From Prolixibacteraceae bacterium (lineage in GTDB: Bacteria > Bacteroidota > Bacteroidia > Bacteroidales > Prolixibacteraceae), in the NCBI GenBank assembly GCA_018648265.1, contig JABGRN010000054.1:3483-36615 (forward strand): a stretch of DNA of 33,133 nt, read 5' to 3'. The notes under the pieces were generated by a model. The model ran no database searches and had not been told where the DNA came from. It saw only the letters and a list, made by a program, of their open reading frames with translations. Below, piece by piece: positions 17,442-25,303 of the stretch. Numbering within the stretch: position 1 is the stretch's first letter; each line of letters opens with the position of its first letter. The position numbers and the translations under genes were made by a program.

Positions 17442-19022
17442 TTATTCAATTATTGCACTTTTTGCAACATCATTTCCTACTTGAATCTTTTTTGAAAAAA
17501 TGCCATTGTTATTGTAAACCATAATATCGTTTGATTTTCCACCATTTACTTTTACAAATGTTTCAATCGGTGAATCAATTTTCCATCCGGAAACAGAAAC
17601 ACTGGAACAGTTTTTTAAACCAAGCATATATTTGGGTTTGCTATTTATTCCTAAAGAAATATTTTGAAGCCTTAAATTTTTAACATCTTCACAAATCAGG
17701 GCTGGCCTTGTATCTGTCTTATCGAAACTAAACTGAATCTGATTCAGGTTAATGTTTTTGGCATGTCGGATAAATAGCGCCGAAGCAGGCAAAATGCCAA
17801 ACATTGTACTTTCAGGATAGTGGGTTTCCAATTCGGGTACATCGGGCAGGTTCTCGTTCATTTCAATTCCTCCTTTAAACGAGATTTGAATATTTGAGAG
17901 GGAGATATTCTCGATTGGATGTCCCGGAATTCCGGTGAACGAGCATGAAATAGAATCGGCGCCCGTAGCATAAATATTATTTATCTGCACATTTTTGAAT
18001 GAGCCCACCGGGATTACTCCCTGGTCAGTACGATATGCGCGCGCCCGGTTTCCAAGTCGCATGTACAGCGGAACAGTTACTCCTTCAATAATAATATTGT
18101 TGATATTTATTCCATCTAAAATTCCACCATCAACCATTCCCAAAGTAATTCCACTTATTCCATTTGGAGTGCCATATATTACGGTTCTTTGTTCCGATGG
18201 GCGAACAATACAGTTCGAGATTACGATGTTTTTAAATCCCCCCGACGATTCTGTTCCACATTTAATGGCGTTACAATGACTACTTAAAATACAGTTATTC
18301 ACAATAATATTTTCCGATTTCCGGTTCGAAGTGCTTTTAATTGTTAACGCATCATCGTCGGTGTCTCCAATGCAATCAGAAATAATTACATCTTTGCAGC
18401 CATCAATATCAATCATGTCGTTATTTTTATTGCAATGATTGAAAACCCTGATGCCACTAATCCGTACTTTATTACATGCCAAATAATGCTGCATCCACAT
18501 TGCCGAGTTGGTCATAAAAATATCTTCAACCTTTACATTTGTACATTCCACAAACCATAAAACATAGGGGCGGTTCATATAACGGTCGGGCTTTTTTCGT
18601 ATTGAATTTTTGAATGCCCATCCTTGTCCGTCAATAGTCCCGTTTCCGCTAATTGCAATATTTTCTTGTTTTTCTGCATAAATTAAAGATTGTTTTACCC
18701 AAGTGTCACCATAAAATTTATACTCGGGTGAATTGTGTGGATAGTCTTTAATGTTTGTGCTGCCAATTAATTTCGCATTTTCTGAAAGATGTATTGTTAC
18801 ATTACTTTTTAAATAAAGTGTTCCGGTTAAAAAATCACCCGCCGGAAAAATAACAGTTCCTCCTTTTATTGAACAAGAATCAATTGCATTTTGAATTGCA
18901 AGGGTATTAATTGTTTGTCCGTCGTTTATAGCCCCAAAGTTTAAAATGTTGTATATCCTATTTTTTCCATGAATGAAGGTGGATATTAATACAAAAAAGA
19001 TAAAAAGTACTGACTTTCTCAT
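17442..19022 (-). CDS. Glycoside hydrolase family 28-like exported pectinase/uronidase
   Basis: This 526-residue right-handed beta-helix protein has a signal peptide (1-19, ending FIHG). The N-terminus NILNFGAINDGQTINTLAIQ, GGTVIFPAGDFLTGTLYLK and GNGTIDGQGW are classic GH28 landmarks. The catalytic Asp region is N201-D202-M-I-D205 and D222-D223-D224 (DTDDDALTIKS). The next motif, normally GHG, is SSHCNAIKCGTES (248-259), a variant typical of the Bacteroidetes subgroup. It probably hydrolyses galacturonosyl or related uronosyl linkages; the end or bond attacked cannot be read. It is 15 bases below the isomerase gene and 21 bases above the chosen GH20 start, so the genes are cotranscribed. Confidence 0.88.
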   Translation of the reverse strand: MRKSVLFIFFVLISTFIHGKNRIYNILNFGAINDGQTINTLAIQNAIDSCSIKGGTVIFPAGDFLTGTLYLKSNVTIHLSENAKLIGSTNIKDYPHNSPEYKFYGDTWVKQSLIYAEKQENIAISGNGTIDGQGWAFKNSIRKKPDRYMNRPYVLWFVECTNVKVEDIFMTNSAMWMQHYLACNKVRISGIRVFNHCNKNNDMIDIDGCKDVIISDCIGDTDDDALTIKSTSNRKSENIIVNNCILSSHCNAIKCGTESSGGFKNIVISNCIVRPSEQRTVIYGTPNGISGITLGMVDGGILDGININNIIIEGVTVPLYMRLGNRARAYRTDQGVIPVGSFKNVQINNIYATGADSISCSFTGIPGHPIENISLSNIQISFKGGIEMNENLPDVPELETHYPESTMFGILPASALFIRHAKNINLNQIQFSFDKTDTRPALICEDVKNLRLQNISLGINSKPKYMLGLKNCSSVSVSGWKIDSPIETFVKVNGGKSNDIMVYNNNGIFSKKIQVGNDVAKSAIIE

Positions 19023-19037
19023 TGGGAAAAATTTAAT

Positions 19038-19955
19038 TTAGTTTTGTGTTTTTGTCATTTTTTCAATAAAATCAGCCGAATTACGGTAGGCAGAGTCAAG
19101 GTCTTTCACATCCGACTCAGCACCTCCGATATCTAAACCGAAATGTCCTTTAAAGTTAATTTTATCCACAATTTCGAAAAAACTATCCCAGTGTATATTT
19201 CCTTTTCCGATGGGTAAATGCTCAACTTTAATACCGCGATTATCTGAAACATGAATGTAGTCAATTTTATCTTTTAACCTGATTAAGGAAAGAGCCAGAT
19301 TATCTTTTACTACAAATTGGTTGGCTGTGTCTAAATTAAAGCGGAGGTTTTCGGCTTTTACGGTATCAGCAAAATAAAGAAATGCGTCGGTAGTAGCGGA
19401 TAACACACCTAAACACGGATGCATCTGGTAGGTTAATCTTTTTGAATTTGCAATTTCACAGGCAGTTCGTATTGTTTCAGTCAAATCTGTCCAGTATTTA
19501 TTCCAGTTCAGATGCGAAGGAAATTGTGCCGTTTGTAAAACCTTCTCATTGTAGTGCCTTACAATAGGAATATCTTTCGGAAATTGATAGGGCGGTAAAG
19601 GTGCATTATCTAAAATTCCTTTAGCACCAATACAATGTGCTATTTCACAACCTTTTTCAAACAGCTTCAGATTTTTGTTTCGAACAACAGAATCGGAAGA
19701 ACTTAAGCCGGGCAAAACCGCGCAAAAATAGGGTACATTCATTTTAAGTTCTGCAAGTTTATCTTTAATCTCGAAACGAATTTTATAAACTTCTAAAAGA
19801 TGTTGTTCCCTGATACCTTCCAACTCAATACTCGAAAATCCCAGATCGTACATCTCTTCGATATACTTTATTGTATTTTCTGCTTTGGGCGGATAACCAT
19901 ATTTTGTAATGGGATATAAATAACAACAGACAAGCGATGAGTGAAATTTATTCAT
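19038..19955 (-). CDS. Sugar phosphate isomerase/epimerase (xylose isomerase-like TIM barrel)
   Basis: This 305-residue cytoplasmic AP-endonuclease-2-type barrel usually interconverts ketoses, epimers or keto-inositols through a divalent metal. Likely metal-site residues are the Glu in SSIELEGIREQ, the His in LTYQMHPCLG, the Asp in LRFNLDTANQF, the His in IDYIHVSDNRG and the Asp in HFGLDIGGAE. The start at 19955 (MNKFHSSLVC) was preferred to an ATG at 19991 because the latter adds a basic tail and overlaps the upstream transporter gene by 14 bases. With this start the gap is 22 bases. Operon position suggests it processes the sugar released by the GH28/GH20 pair or carried by the transporter. 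The exact reaction is unknown. Confidence 0.85.
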   Translation of the reverse strand: MNKFHSSLVCCYLYPITKYGYPPKAENTIKYIEEMYDLGFSSIELEGIREQHLLEVYKIRFEIKDKLAELKMNVPYFCAVLPGLSSSDSVVRNKNLKLFEKGCEIAHCIGAKGILDNAPLPPYQFPKDIPIVRHYNEKVLQTAQFPSHLNWNKYWTDLTETIRTACEIANSKRLTYQMHPCLGVLSATTDAFLYFADTVKAENLRFNLDTANQFVVKDNLALSLIRLKDKIDYIHVSDNRGIKVEHLPIGKGNIHWDSFFEIVDKINFKGHFGLDIGGAESDVKDLDSAYRNSADFIEKMTKTQN

Positions 19956-19977
19956 TTTTATTATTCTTAAGTGCGAT

Positions 19978-21210
19978 TTAAAAAGAACCAATAATCCCTG
20001 AAATTCCAGCTATTGCCATTATTAAAGTAAAGATGATTATTAACCCAAAGAAAATATTCGACCATTTTGTAACCGGATAATTATTCGTTTTTGCCAGTCG
20101 GGTAATAATAACCAACATTAACAACAATACTAAAGGAGTAACAATAATTGCCAATGATTGAGAAATTATCATTACAAACACCGGGCGACCTCCAAAAATA
20201 GGAACTGCAAATCCTAAAATTACTCCAATTAGTACCAATAATCTCGACTGAGTACTTTTCATGTCTCGGGGTTTATTATTATAATCGGCAAATAACCATG
20301 GTGCAAGTATTATTATTGGGAATAAAGAAGATAATCCAGCGCTTACAATTCCAGCAACAAAAACAGAAATAGCAAATCGCCCGGCAATCGGTTCCATAAG
20401 TTTTACCATGTCAATTGCATTATCAACTTTTAGTCCGGCAGGGTACAATGTGCCGGCGGCAGTGGCCATTATTGCCATACTTAATACAAACATCATTCCA
20501 GCAGAAATAAGTGCATCTCTTTTTTCTAATTTCAGGTCGCTCGATTTCCAGCCTTTTTCTTGTACCAATATCGAACGTACAACATAAAGAATTGCTCCCA
20601 TTGTGGTTCCAACCATACTGGCAGCTAATAAAAGTTTTTCGGTATTTTTTGGGATTCGTGGAATTAATCCATTAATCATTTCCTTTGGATCGGGAATTAC
20701 TATAAACATGGTGGCAATAAATGATATTCCCATAACAGTGACAAAAATGACCAATATCTTTTCAAAAAAGTTATGCTTTCCCTGCCAAAATAAATAATAA
20801 AGTAAAGCTCCAAAAACCAAGGCCGAAATCACCGGGTTTATTCCGCTCGAATCAGCAAAAAATGGTTTCGACCATTCCTGAATTATTTGTGTAACAATTC
20901 CCATTACACCCATGCACGATACCCATTCACTTATTAGCAATGATATTAAAACAAAAATAGTAACTGGTTTGCCAAAGAATTTTCTGAAGCTAAAAAGAAT
21001 GGTATTCCCGGTTATAGCTGTATAACGGCCAAAAGTTACAATCAAAAAATATGTAAAAATACAAGAAAGTAACAAGGGCCAGATTAATTCCATACCGAAT
21101 GATGCTCCCGAAGATGCCATTGTTGTAATGCTCCCCGTTCCAATATTGTAGCCGATAAGGAAAAATCCAGGTGCAATTGAAGCAAGGAATATTTTAAATT
21201 TTTTCATCAA
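19978..21210 (-). CDS. Nramp-fold membrane transporter lacking the canonical metal site
   Basis: This 410-residue inner-membrane protein has about 11 predicted membrane helices in the Nramp/SLC11 (LeuT) fold. Fold landmarks remain: APGFFLIGY opens helix 1, GASFGMELIW follows it (36-44), and SILVQEKGW follows helix 6. The residues that bind metal do not. The helix-1 DPGN is replaced by I23-G-T-G26, and the helix-6 MPH by G205-A206-I207. The later helix-6 His that aids proton coupling is Arg212. It is the first gene of the operon with the isomerase and two glycosidases, so an organic solute or a non-classical cation is plausible. Automatic annotation would call it an Nramp divalent metal transporter. 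The family call is firm; the substrate is open. The 144-base gap upstream (21211-21354) is AT-rich with no clear promoter match. Confidence 0.85.
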   Translation of the reverse strand: MMKKFKIFLASIAPGFFLIGYNIGTGSITTMASSGASFGMELIWPLLLSCIFTYFLIVTFGRYTAITGNTILFSFRKFFGKPVTIFVLISLLISEWVSCMGVMGIVTQIIQEWSKPFFADSSGINPVISALVFGALLYYLFWQGKHNFFEKILVIFVTVMGISFIATMFIVIPDPKEMINGLIPRIPKNTEKLLLAASMVGTTMGAILYVVRSILVQEKGWKSSDLKLEKRDALISAGMMFVLSMAIMATAAGTLYPAGLKVDNAIDMVKLMEPIAGRFAISVFVAGIVSAGLSSLFPIIILAPWLFADYNNKPRDMKSTQSRLLVLIGVILGFAVPIFGGRPVFVMIISQSLAIIVTPLVLLLMLVIITRLAKTNNYPVTKWSNIFFGLIIIFTLIMAIAGISGIIGSF

Positions 21211-21354
21211 GCTGATTTCATTAAGTCATATACATCTTCTGGCAAAATGAAAAGGAAGTTTCTTTATAAAAGTTGAAACAAATAAATTAAAAAATCAAGT
21301 TTTAAAAATAGAAATATTTTTGTTGTATATAACATAAAAAGAAAGGTTTTCGTA

Positions 21355-24270
21355 CTATCCCAGCGCTTCGTACAAAACCTCAACCGGGTGTAAGGCAGAT
21401 TTTCCGGTGCCATCTTTTATATGATGGCGACACGAAGTTCCCGGAGCCGAAATAACGATTTTTTCTTCGGCATTGCGAACGGCTGGGAAAAGTACCATTT
21501 CGCCAATTTTCATCGACAGATCGTAATGTTCTTTTTCGTAACCAAAGGAACCTGCCATTCCGCAGCAACCCGAAGGAATTTCTTTTACTGAATAATTTTT
21601 AGGAATAGAAAGCATATTTTTCGATGGTTCAGTTGAAGCAATTGCTTTTTGCTGACAATGACCGTGTAATAATATTTGTTTTTCTTCGGAAGTAAAATCC
21701 GATTCGCTAATGTTTCCTTTTTCAATTTCTGTTGAAATGAACTCTTCAAAAAGGAATGAATTTTTTGCTAATTTATCAGCCGTAGCTTGTAACCTTTTAT
21801 CAACCAATTCCGGGTATTCATCTCTAAAAGCAAGGATTGCAGAAGGTTCAATTCCAACTAACGGAGTTTTGTCAGAAATAATATCTTTTAATAGATTCAC
21901 ATTTTCGGTGGCTATTTTTTTAGCTGTTCTGACCAAACCCTTTGAAAGGAAAGTTCTTCCACTTTCTGTGTGAATTGGGATTTTAACTTCGTACCCCAGT
22001 TTTGTGAGCAATAAAATTGCCTTAATTCCAATGTCGCTTTCGTTGTAGTTTGTAAACTCGTCGTTAAACAGGTAGATTTTTCCTTTTGTTTCTTTTTCAG
22101 GTAAGGGAATTCCATTTCCAACCCAACGATTCAATGTAATTCTCGAAAGTTTTGGAACGTTGCGTTTTGTAGAAAAACCAATTGATTTTTTCAGTAGCGA
22201 AGTATTCATCACAAAATTAGAAACAGGTTGAAAAATCATTGCCAGTTTATTTAAGCGGGGTAAATAAGCTACCAATTTCGAGCGCAGTGGAATTCCATGA
22301 ATATCGTAATAATTTTGCAGGAATTCGGCTTTAAGTTTTGCCATGTCAACATTCGACGGGCATTCGCTTTTGCAAGCTTTGCACGAAATACAAAGGTCGA
22401 GAATATCGTAAATTTCTTTTTGGTCGAAAGGATTTTCTTTTTCGTTGTTGTACAAAAATTCGCGTAAAATATTTGCCCTGCCGCGTGTACTTTTGTCCTC
22501 GTCGCGTGTTGCCATAAAAGTAGGACAAAGTGTGCCTCCAATTTTTTCGCTTTTCCGGCAATCGCCCGAACCATTGCATTTTTCAATGCTGCGCATGTAT
22601 CCGTTGTTTTTCGAAAAATTGAAAATGGTATTAATTTTTAAAGTTGGTTTGCCCGGGACAACACGTAAGTTTTCTGTAATCGGTGGAGAATCAATAATTT
22701 TTCCGGGGTTGAAAATGTTATTGGGATCCCAGGCCGTTTTCAATTGTTTTATAAGTTTGTAATTGTGTTCGCCCAGCATAAAAGGGATAAACTTTCCACG
22801 CACACGACCATCGCCGTGTTCACCACTCATCGAACCCCGGTATTTTTTCACCAGTGCCGCAACGTCGTTCATTAAGGTGTCAAAAATCTCAACATCAGCC
22901 GGATCCTTAAAATTAATAAGCGGCCGGAAATGAATTTCGCCGGTTGCAATGTGTGCGTAATAAACACTTTCCAGACCAAGTTTTTTCAAAACCTTTTTAA
23001 AATCTGCGATATAATCAGGTAAATATTCCGGCAAAACCGCTGTGTCTTCAATTCCGGGAACCCCTTTTCTGTCGCCGGGAATATTGGATAAAAGTCCAAG
23101 TCCTGCAGTTCTTAATGCCCAAACTCGTTTTATTTTATCTTCTCCTGTAACCAGTGGAAAATGATAACCAAGCCCGGCATCACGAAAATCTTTTTCAAGT
23201 GCAACAGCTTTTTCAATAAGTTCCTTTTCGGTTTCGAAAGAGAACTCGATCATCAAAAGTGCCCCGGGATCGCCCTTTACAAAAAACCGATTTTTATTTT
23301 GTTCTATGTTGGCTTTGGTACACTGCATCACCGTATCGTCCATTAATTCGATGGCGGTTGGTTTGTGTTTTAAAGCAACGAGGTTTCCTCCCAACGATTC
23401 TTCCAGCGTATTAAAATGCGCACAAACCAGTCCTTTGTATTTTGGTGGAAGTGGAATAAGATTTAATTTTATTCGGTGCGAAAAAGCAAGTGTCCCTTCC
23501 GAACCAGCCAGCAGTTTGCAAAAATTAAATGGTTCGCCTCCTTCAGTAAAAATTTCTGAATTCAATAAAGAATCGATGGCGTAACCCATGTTTCTGCGGG
23601 TAAGTTCCGGTGCGGGAAATTTATCACGAATCTCTTTTTGATTTTCAGCATTGGAGAGAATTTCATTTATATTTTCATAAATAGCTTTTTCCAATTTATT
23701 TGGATTGCCATTTAATTTTTGCTGAAATTCATTTTTTGATAAAGTTTTGAAAGTGGTTTCTGAACCATCGGATAGAATTGCATCCACTTCTAAAATATGC
23801 TCACGCACACTTCCATAAACAATTGAATGTAATCCGCAGGAATTATTTCCCAACATTCCGCCTATCACACAACGGTTCGCCGTTGAGGTTTCGGGTCCAA
23901 ACTGTAAATCGTGTTCAGCCAAAAATAAATTAAGTTCAGCCAAATTTACTCCCGGTTCAACAATAACATATTTTTCCTCTTTATTGAATTCCAGAATATT
24001 GTTCCAGTATTTTGAGATATCAACCACAATTCCGCTCCCAACAACCTGTCCGGCGAGTGAAGTTCCCCCGCCCCGGGGAATTATTGAAGTATTATTTTCA
24101 CGGGCAAAAGCAATTATCTTTTTAATGTCAGCAAGCGATTTTGGTTTAGTAACGGCCAGCGGCAGTTCTTTGTATTGAGATGCATCGGTTGAATATAAAA
24201 CACGTTGTACATTATCAACAAAAAGGTCGCCTTCGAGTTGGGATTTGAGTTTATTGAAATCGGGTTGCAT
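21355..24270 (-). CDS. FAD- and Fe-S-containing D-2-hydroxyacid dehydrogenase (D-lactate/D-2-hydroxyglutarate type)
   Basis: This is a 971-residue fusion of a GlcD-like flavoprotein and a GlcF-like iron-sulfur protein. The PCMH-type FAD domain (about 1-250) has IIPRGGGTSLAGQVVGSG and IGGMLGNNSCG. The substrate/FAD C-domain carries YYAHIATGEIHFRP and MSGEHGDGRVRG. The Fe-S part has C565-x5-C571-x10-C582P with STRGRA, and C627ISCKAC-x3-C637P. Two cysteine-rich CCG repeats follow (HGHCQQKA, SGCCGMAGSFGYEKE). The arrangement matches D-lactate dehydrogenases and the YdiJ type, which passes electrons from D-2-hydroxyacids to quinone or another carrier at the membrane. It lies upstream of the glycan operon on the same strand with a 144-base gap. 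The start is ATG at 24270. Confidence 0.9.
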   Translation of the reverse strand: MQPDFNKLKSQLEGDLFVDNVQRVLYSTDASQYKELPLAVTKPKSLADIKKIIAFARENNTSIIPRGGGTSLAGQVVGSGIVVDISKYWNNILEFNKEEKYVIVEPGVNLAELNLFLAEHDLQFGPETSTANRCVIGGMLGNNSCGLHSIVYGSVREHILEVDAILSDGSETTFKTLSKNEFQQKLNGNPNKLEKAIYENINEILSNAENQKEIRDKFPAPELTRRNMGYAIDSLLNSEIFTEGGEPFNFCKLLAGSEGTLAFSHRIKLNLIPLPPKYKGLVCAHFNTLEESLGGNLVALKHKPTAIELMDDTVMQCTKANIEQNKNRFFVKGDPGALLMIEFSFETEKELIEKAVALEKDFRDAGLGYHFPLVTGEDKIKRVWALRTAGLGLLSNIPGDRKGVPGIEDTAVLPEYLPDYIADFKKVLKKLGLESVYYAHIATGEIHFRPLINFKDPADVEIFDTLMNDVAALVKKYRGSMSGEHGDGRVRGKFIPFMLGEHNYKLIKQLKTAWDPNNIFNPGKIIDSPPITENLRVVPGKPTLKINTIFNFSKNNGYMRSIEKCNGSGDCRKSEKIGGTLCPTFMATRDEDKSTRGRANILREFLYNNEKENPFDQKEIYDILDLCISCKACKSECPSNVDMAKLKAEFLQNYYDIHGIPLRSKLVAYLPRLNKLAMIFQPVSNFVMNTSLLKKSIGFSTKRNVPKLSRITLNRWVGNGIPLPEKETKGKIYLFNDEFTNYNESDIGIKAILLLTKLGYEVKIPIHTESGRTFLSKGLVRTAKKIATENVNLLKDIISDKTPLVGIEPSAILAFRDEYPELVDKRLQATADKLAKNSFLFEEFISTEIEKGNISESDFTSEEKQILLHGHCQQKAIASTEPSKNMLSIPKNYSVKEIPSGCCGMAGSFGYEKEHYDLSMKIGEMVLFPAVRNAEEKIVISAPGTSCRHHIKDGTGKSALHPVEVLYEALG

Positions 24271-24288
24271 GTTCTTTATTTTATCTTA

Positions 24289-24320
24289 TAAAAATAGAAG
24301 TAAATTGTAAGTGCAACAAA
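24289..24320 (-). promoter_or_regulatory. Candidate promoter of the FAD/Fe-S dehydrogenase
   Basis: Minus-strand TTTG (24317-24320), a 20-base spacer, then TATTTTTA (24289-24296) fit the Bacteroidetes promoter with one mismatch in the -7 box. The start site would fall near 24283, only about a dozen bases before the ATG. Confidence 0.35.
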
Positions 24321-24398
24321 TTTGAGTATAATTTCAGAAATAAATTTTTGATTTAATTATATTAGAATGTTAGACAGTTTTTTTTCGGGACAGAAACA

Positions 24399-24492
24399 GG
24401 ATGGCATCCCTCTGAGTTGAAGCAAACTGGGATTATATCCGTAAATAGTTTATGGGGTTTTTAAAATTACGGCTAGCATCGCTTGGAGCGAT
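24399..24492. repeat. Cluster of small inverted repeats in a 514-base gap
   Basis: Three short palindromes lie close together: GGATG-G-CATCC (24399-24409), CCGTAA...TTACGG (24439-24444 with 24467-24472) and ATCGCT-TGG-AGCGAT (24478-24492). GC content is higher than in the flanks. They may be a decayed small mobile or REP-like element. The rest of the gap 24271-24784 holds the dehydrogenase promoter at one end and the antitoxin promoter at the other; between 24493 and 24767 nothing was recognised. Confidence 0.35.
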
Positions 24493-24767
24493 TCCATCCT
24501 TTCGGAATTGGGGCACTACAGAGTGGTTTGATTTAGTCAACAGAAATTAATTGCATATATACTCAAACCAAATAGTTTTTCGGTTTTTATGCTTGTTCTT
24601 TTTACCCACAACTTCATTAAAAAACTTTGTAGTAACCTATTACAACGCTGTTTTTTGCTTTGTTGTGAATAAAAATACCTACGCCTAATTTACTCATTAA
24701 TTTAATTTTTGTAATTGGTTTTCGTGATTTCGCTTTGCTCAATTCCCTGAAACCTATCTGAAATGAG

Positions 24768-24775
24768 TATATTTG
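24768..24775 (+). promoter_or_regulatory. -7 promoter element of the toxin-antitoxin operon
   Basis: TATATTTG is an exact TAnnTTTG match. It ends only 9 bases before the ATG at 24785, so the mRNA would be nearly leaderless. The -33 region has no exact TTTG at the usual spacing (TTCC at 24743-24746 is the nearest position). Confidence 0.45.
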
Positions 24776-24784
24776 CGTAAAAGA

Positions 24785-25006
24785 ATGGAAATGAAAACAG
24801 AAAAAATACAATTTAACGAGATAGTGGAGAAAATATACAAATTGCCACTTGAAATTAAACAGGAATTAAAAAATTTATTGGAAAATAATATTGCCGATGA
24901 AAGAAGAGCCGAAATAGCAAAAAATGTGAAGTTAGCTCAAGTAGAAGAAAAGGATGCAAAATTAGAATATTCTTCCGATATGGATAAATTAAAACAAATG
25001 ATGTAA
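24785..25006 (+). CDS. Antitoxin of a RelE-type toxin-antitoxin pair
   Basis: This is a 73-residue, highly charged, mostly helical protein. KLPLEIKQELKNLLENNIAD is an amphipathic helix pair. RRAEIAKNVKLAQVEEKDAK and the C-terminal SSDMDKLKQMM form the acidic/basic tail that would wrap the toxin. No recognised DNA-binding motif is obvious, though similar Bacteroidetes antitoxins are annotated only as hypothetical. Its identity rests on size and on the stop codon overlapping the toxin start by one base (TAATG), a standard translational-coupling arrangement. ATG 24785 was used; ATG 24791 is equally possible. Confidence 0.75.
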   Translation: MEMKTEKIQFNEIVEKIYKLPLEIKQELKNLLENNIADERRAEIAKNVKLAQVEEKDAKLEYSSDMDKLKQMM

Positions 25007-25275
25007 TGGAAGTTGCTTTTAGTACTTCTTTCAGGAAATCGTACAAAAAAAGAATAGAATCCACCAATTTAGAACCATTATTTTGGGAACGATTACAACT
25101 ATTCATTGAGAATCCTTTTAATATAAATTTGAAAACCCACAAACTATCCGGGAAGCTTCGTGGGGCTTGGAGTTTCTCGATTACATACGATTTAAGAGTT
25201 GTTTTTAAATTCACGAAAGATTCTCCTAAAAGAGCAATTTTAATAGATATTGGCAATCATGATGAAGTGTATTAA
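25006..25275 (+). CDS. RelE/ParE-superfamily toxin (YafQ/mRNA interferase-like)
   Basis: This 89-residue basic protein has the RelE/ParE fold signature. An N-terminal strand (VAFSTSFRKSYKKR) and a helix are followed by KTHKLSGKLRGAWSFSITYD and LRVVFKF, then the closing strand ILIDIGNHDEVY. The LSGKLRGxWSxxIxxDLRVVF pattern with a final HDEVY is typical of ribosome-dependent mRNA endonucleases of the YafQ/RelE type, and His86 near the C-terminus fits the active site. Its activity would be blocked by the antitoxin encoded just upstream. It ends 28 bases from the convergent kinase-aminotransferase gene. A ParE-type gyrase inhibitor is less likely. Confidence 0.88.
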   Translation: MEVAFSTSFRKSYKKRIESTNLEPLFWERLQLFIENPFNINLKTHKLSGKLRGAWSFSITYDLRVVFKFTKDSPKRAILIDIGNHDEVY

Positions 25276-25303
25276 GTAATAAATTATTATGGTTTAAATT
25301 GGG

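Noticed and set aside
24617-24811. 64-codon minus-strand frame upstream of the toxin-antitoxin pair
   Set aside because: Overlaps the antitoxin start and promoter, shows no family resemblance and has no promoter of its own.
25277-25289. TAATAA-A-TTATTA palindrome between the toxin and fusion genes as a terminator
   Set aside because: It is made only of A and T, has no stable stem and no tract; likely chance.
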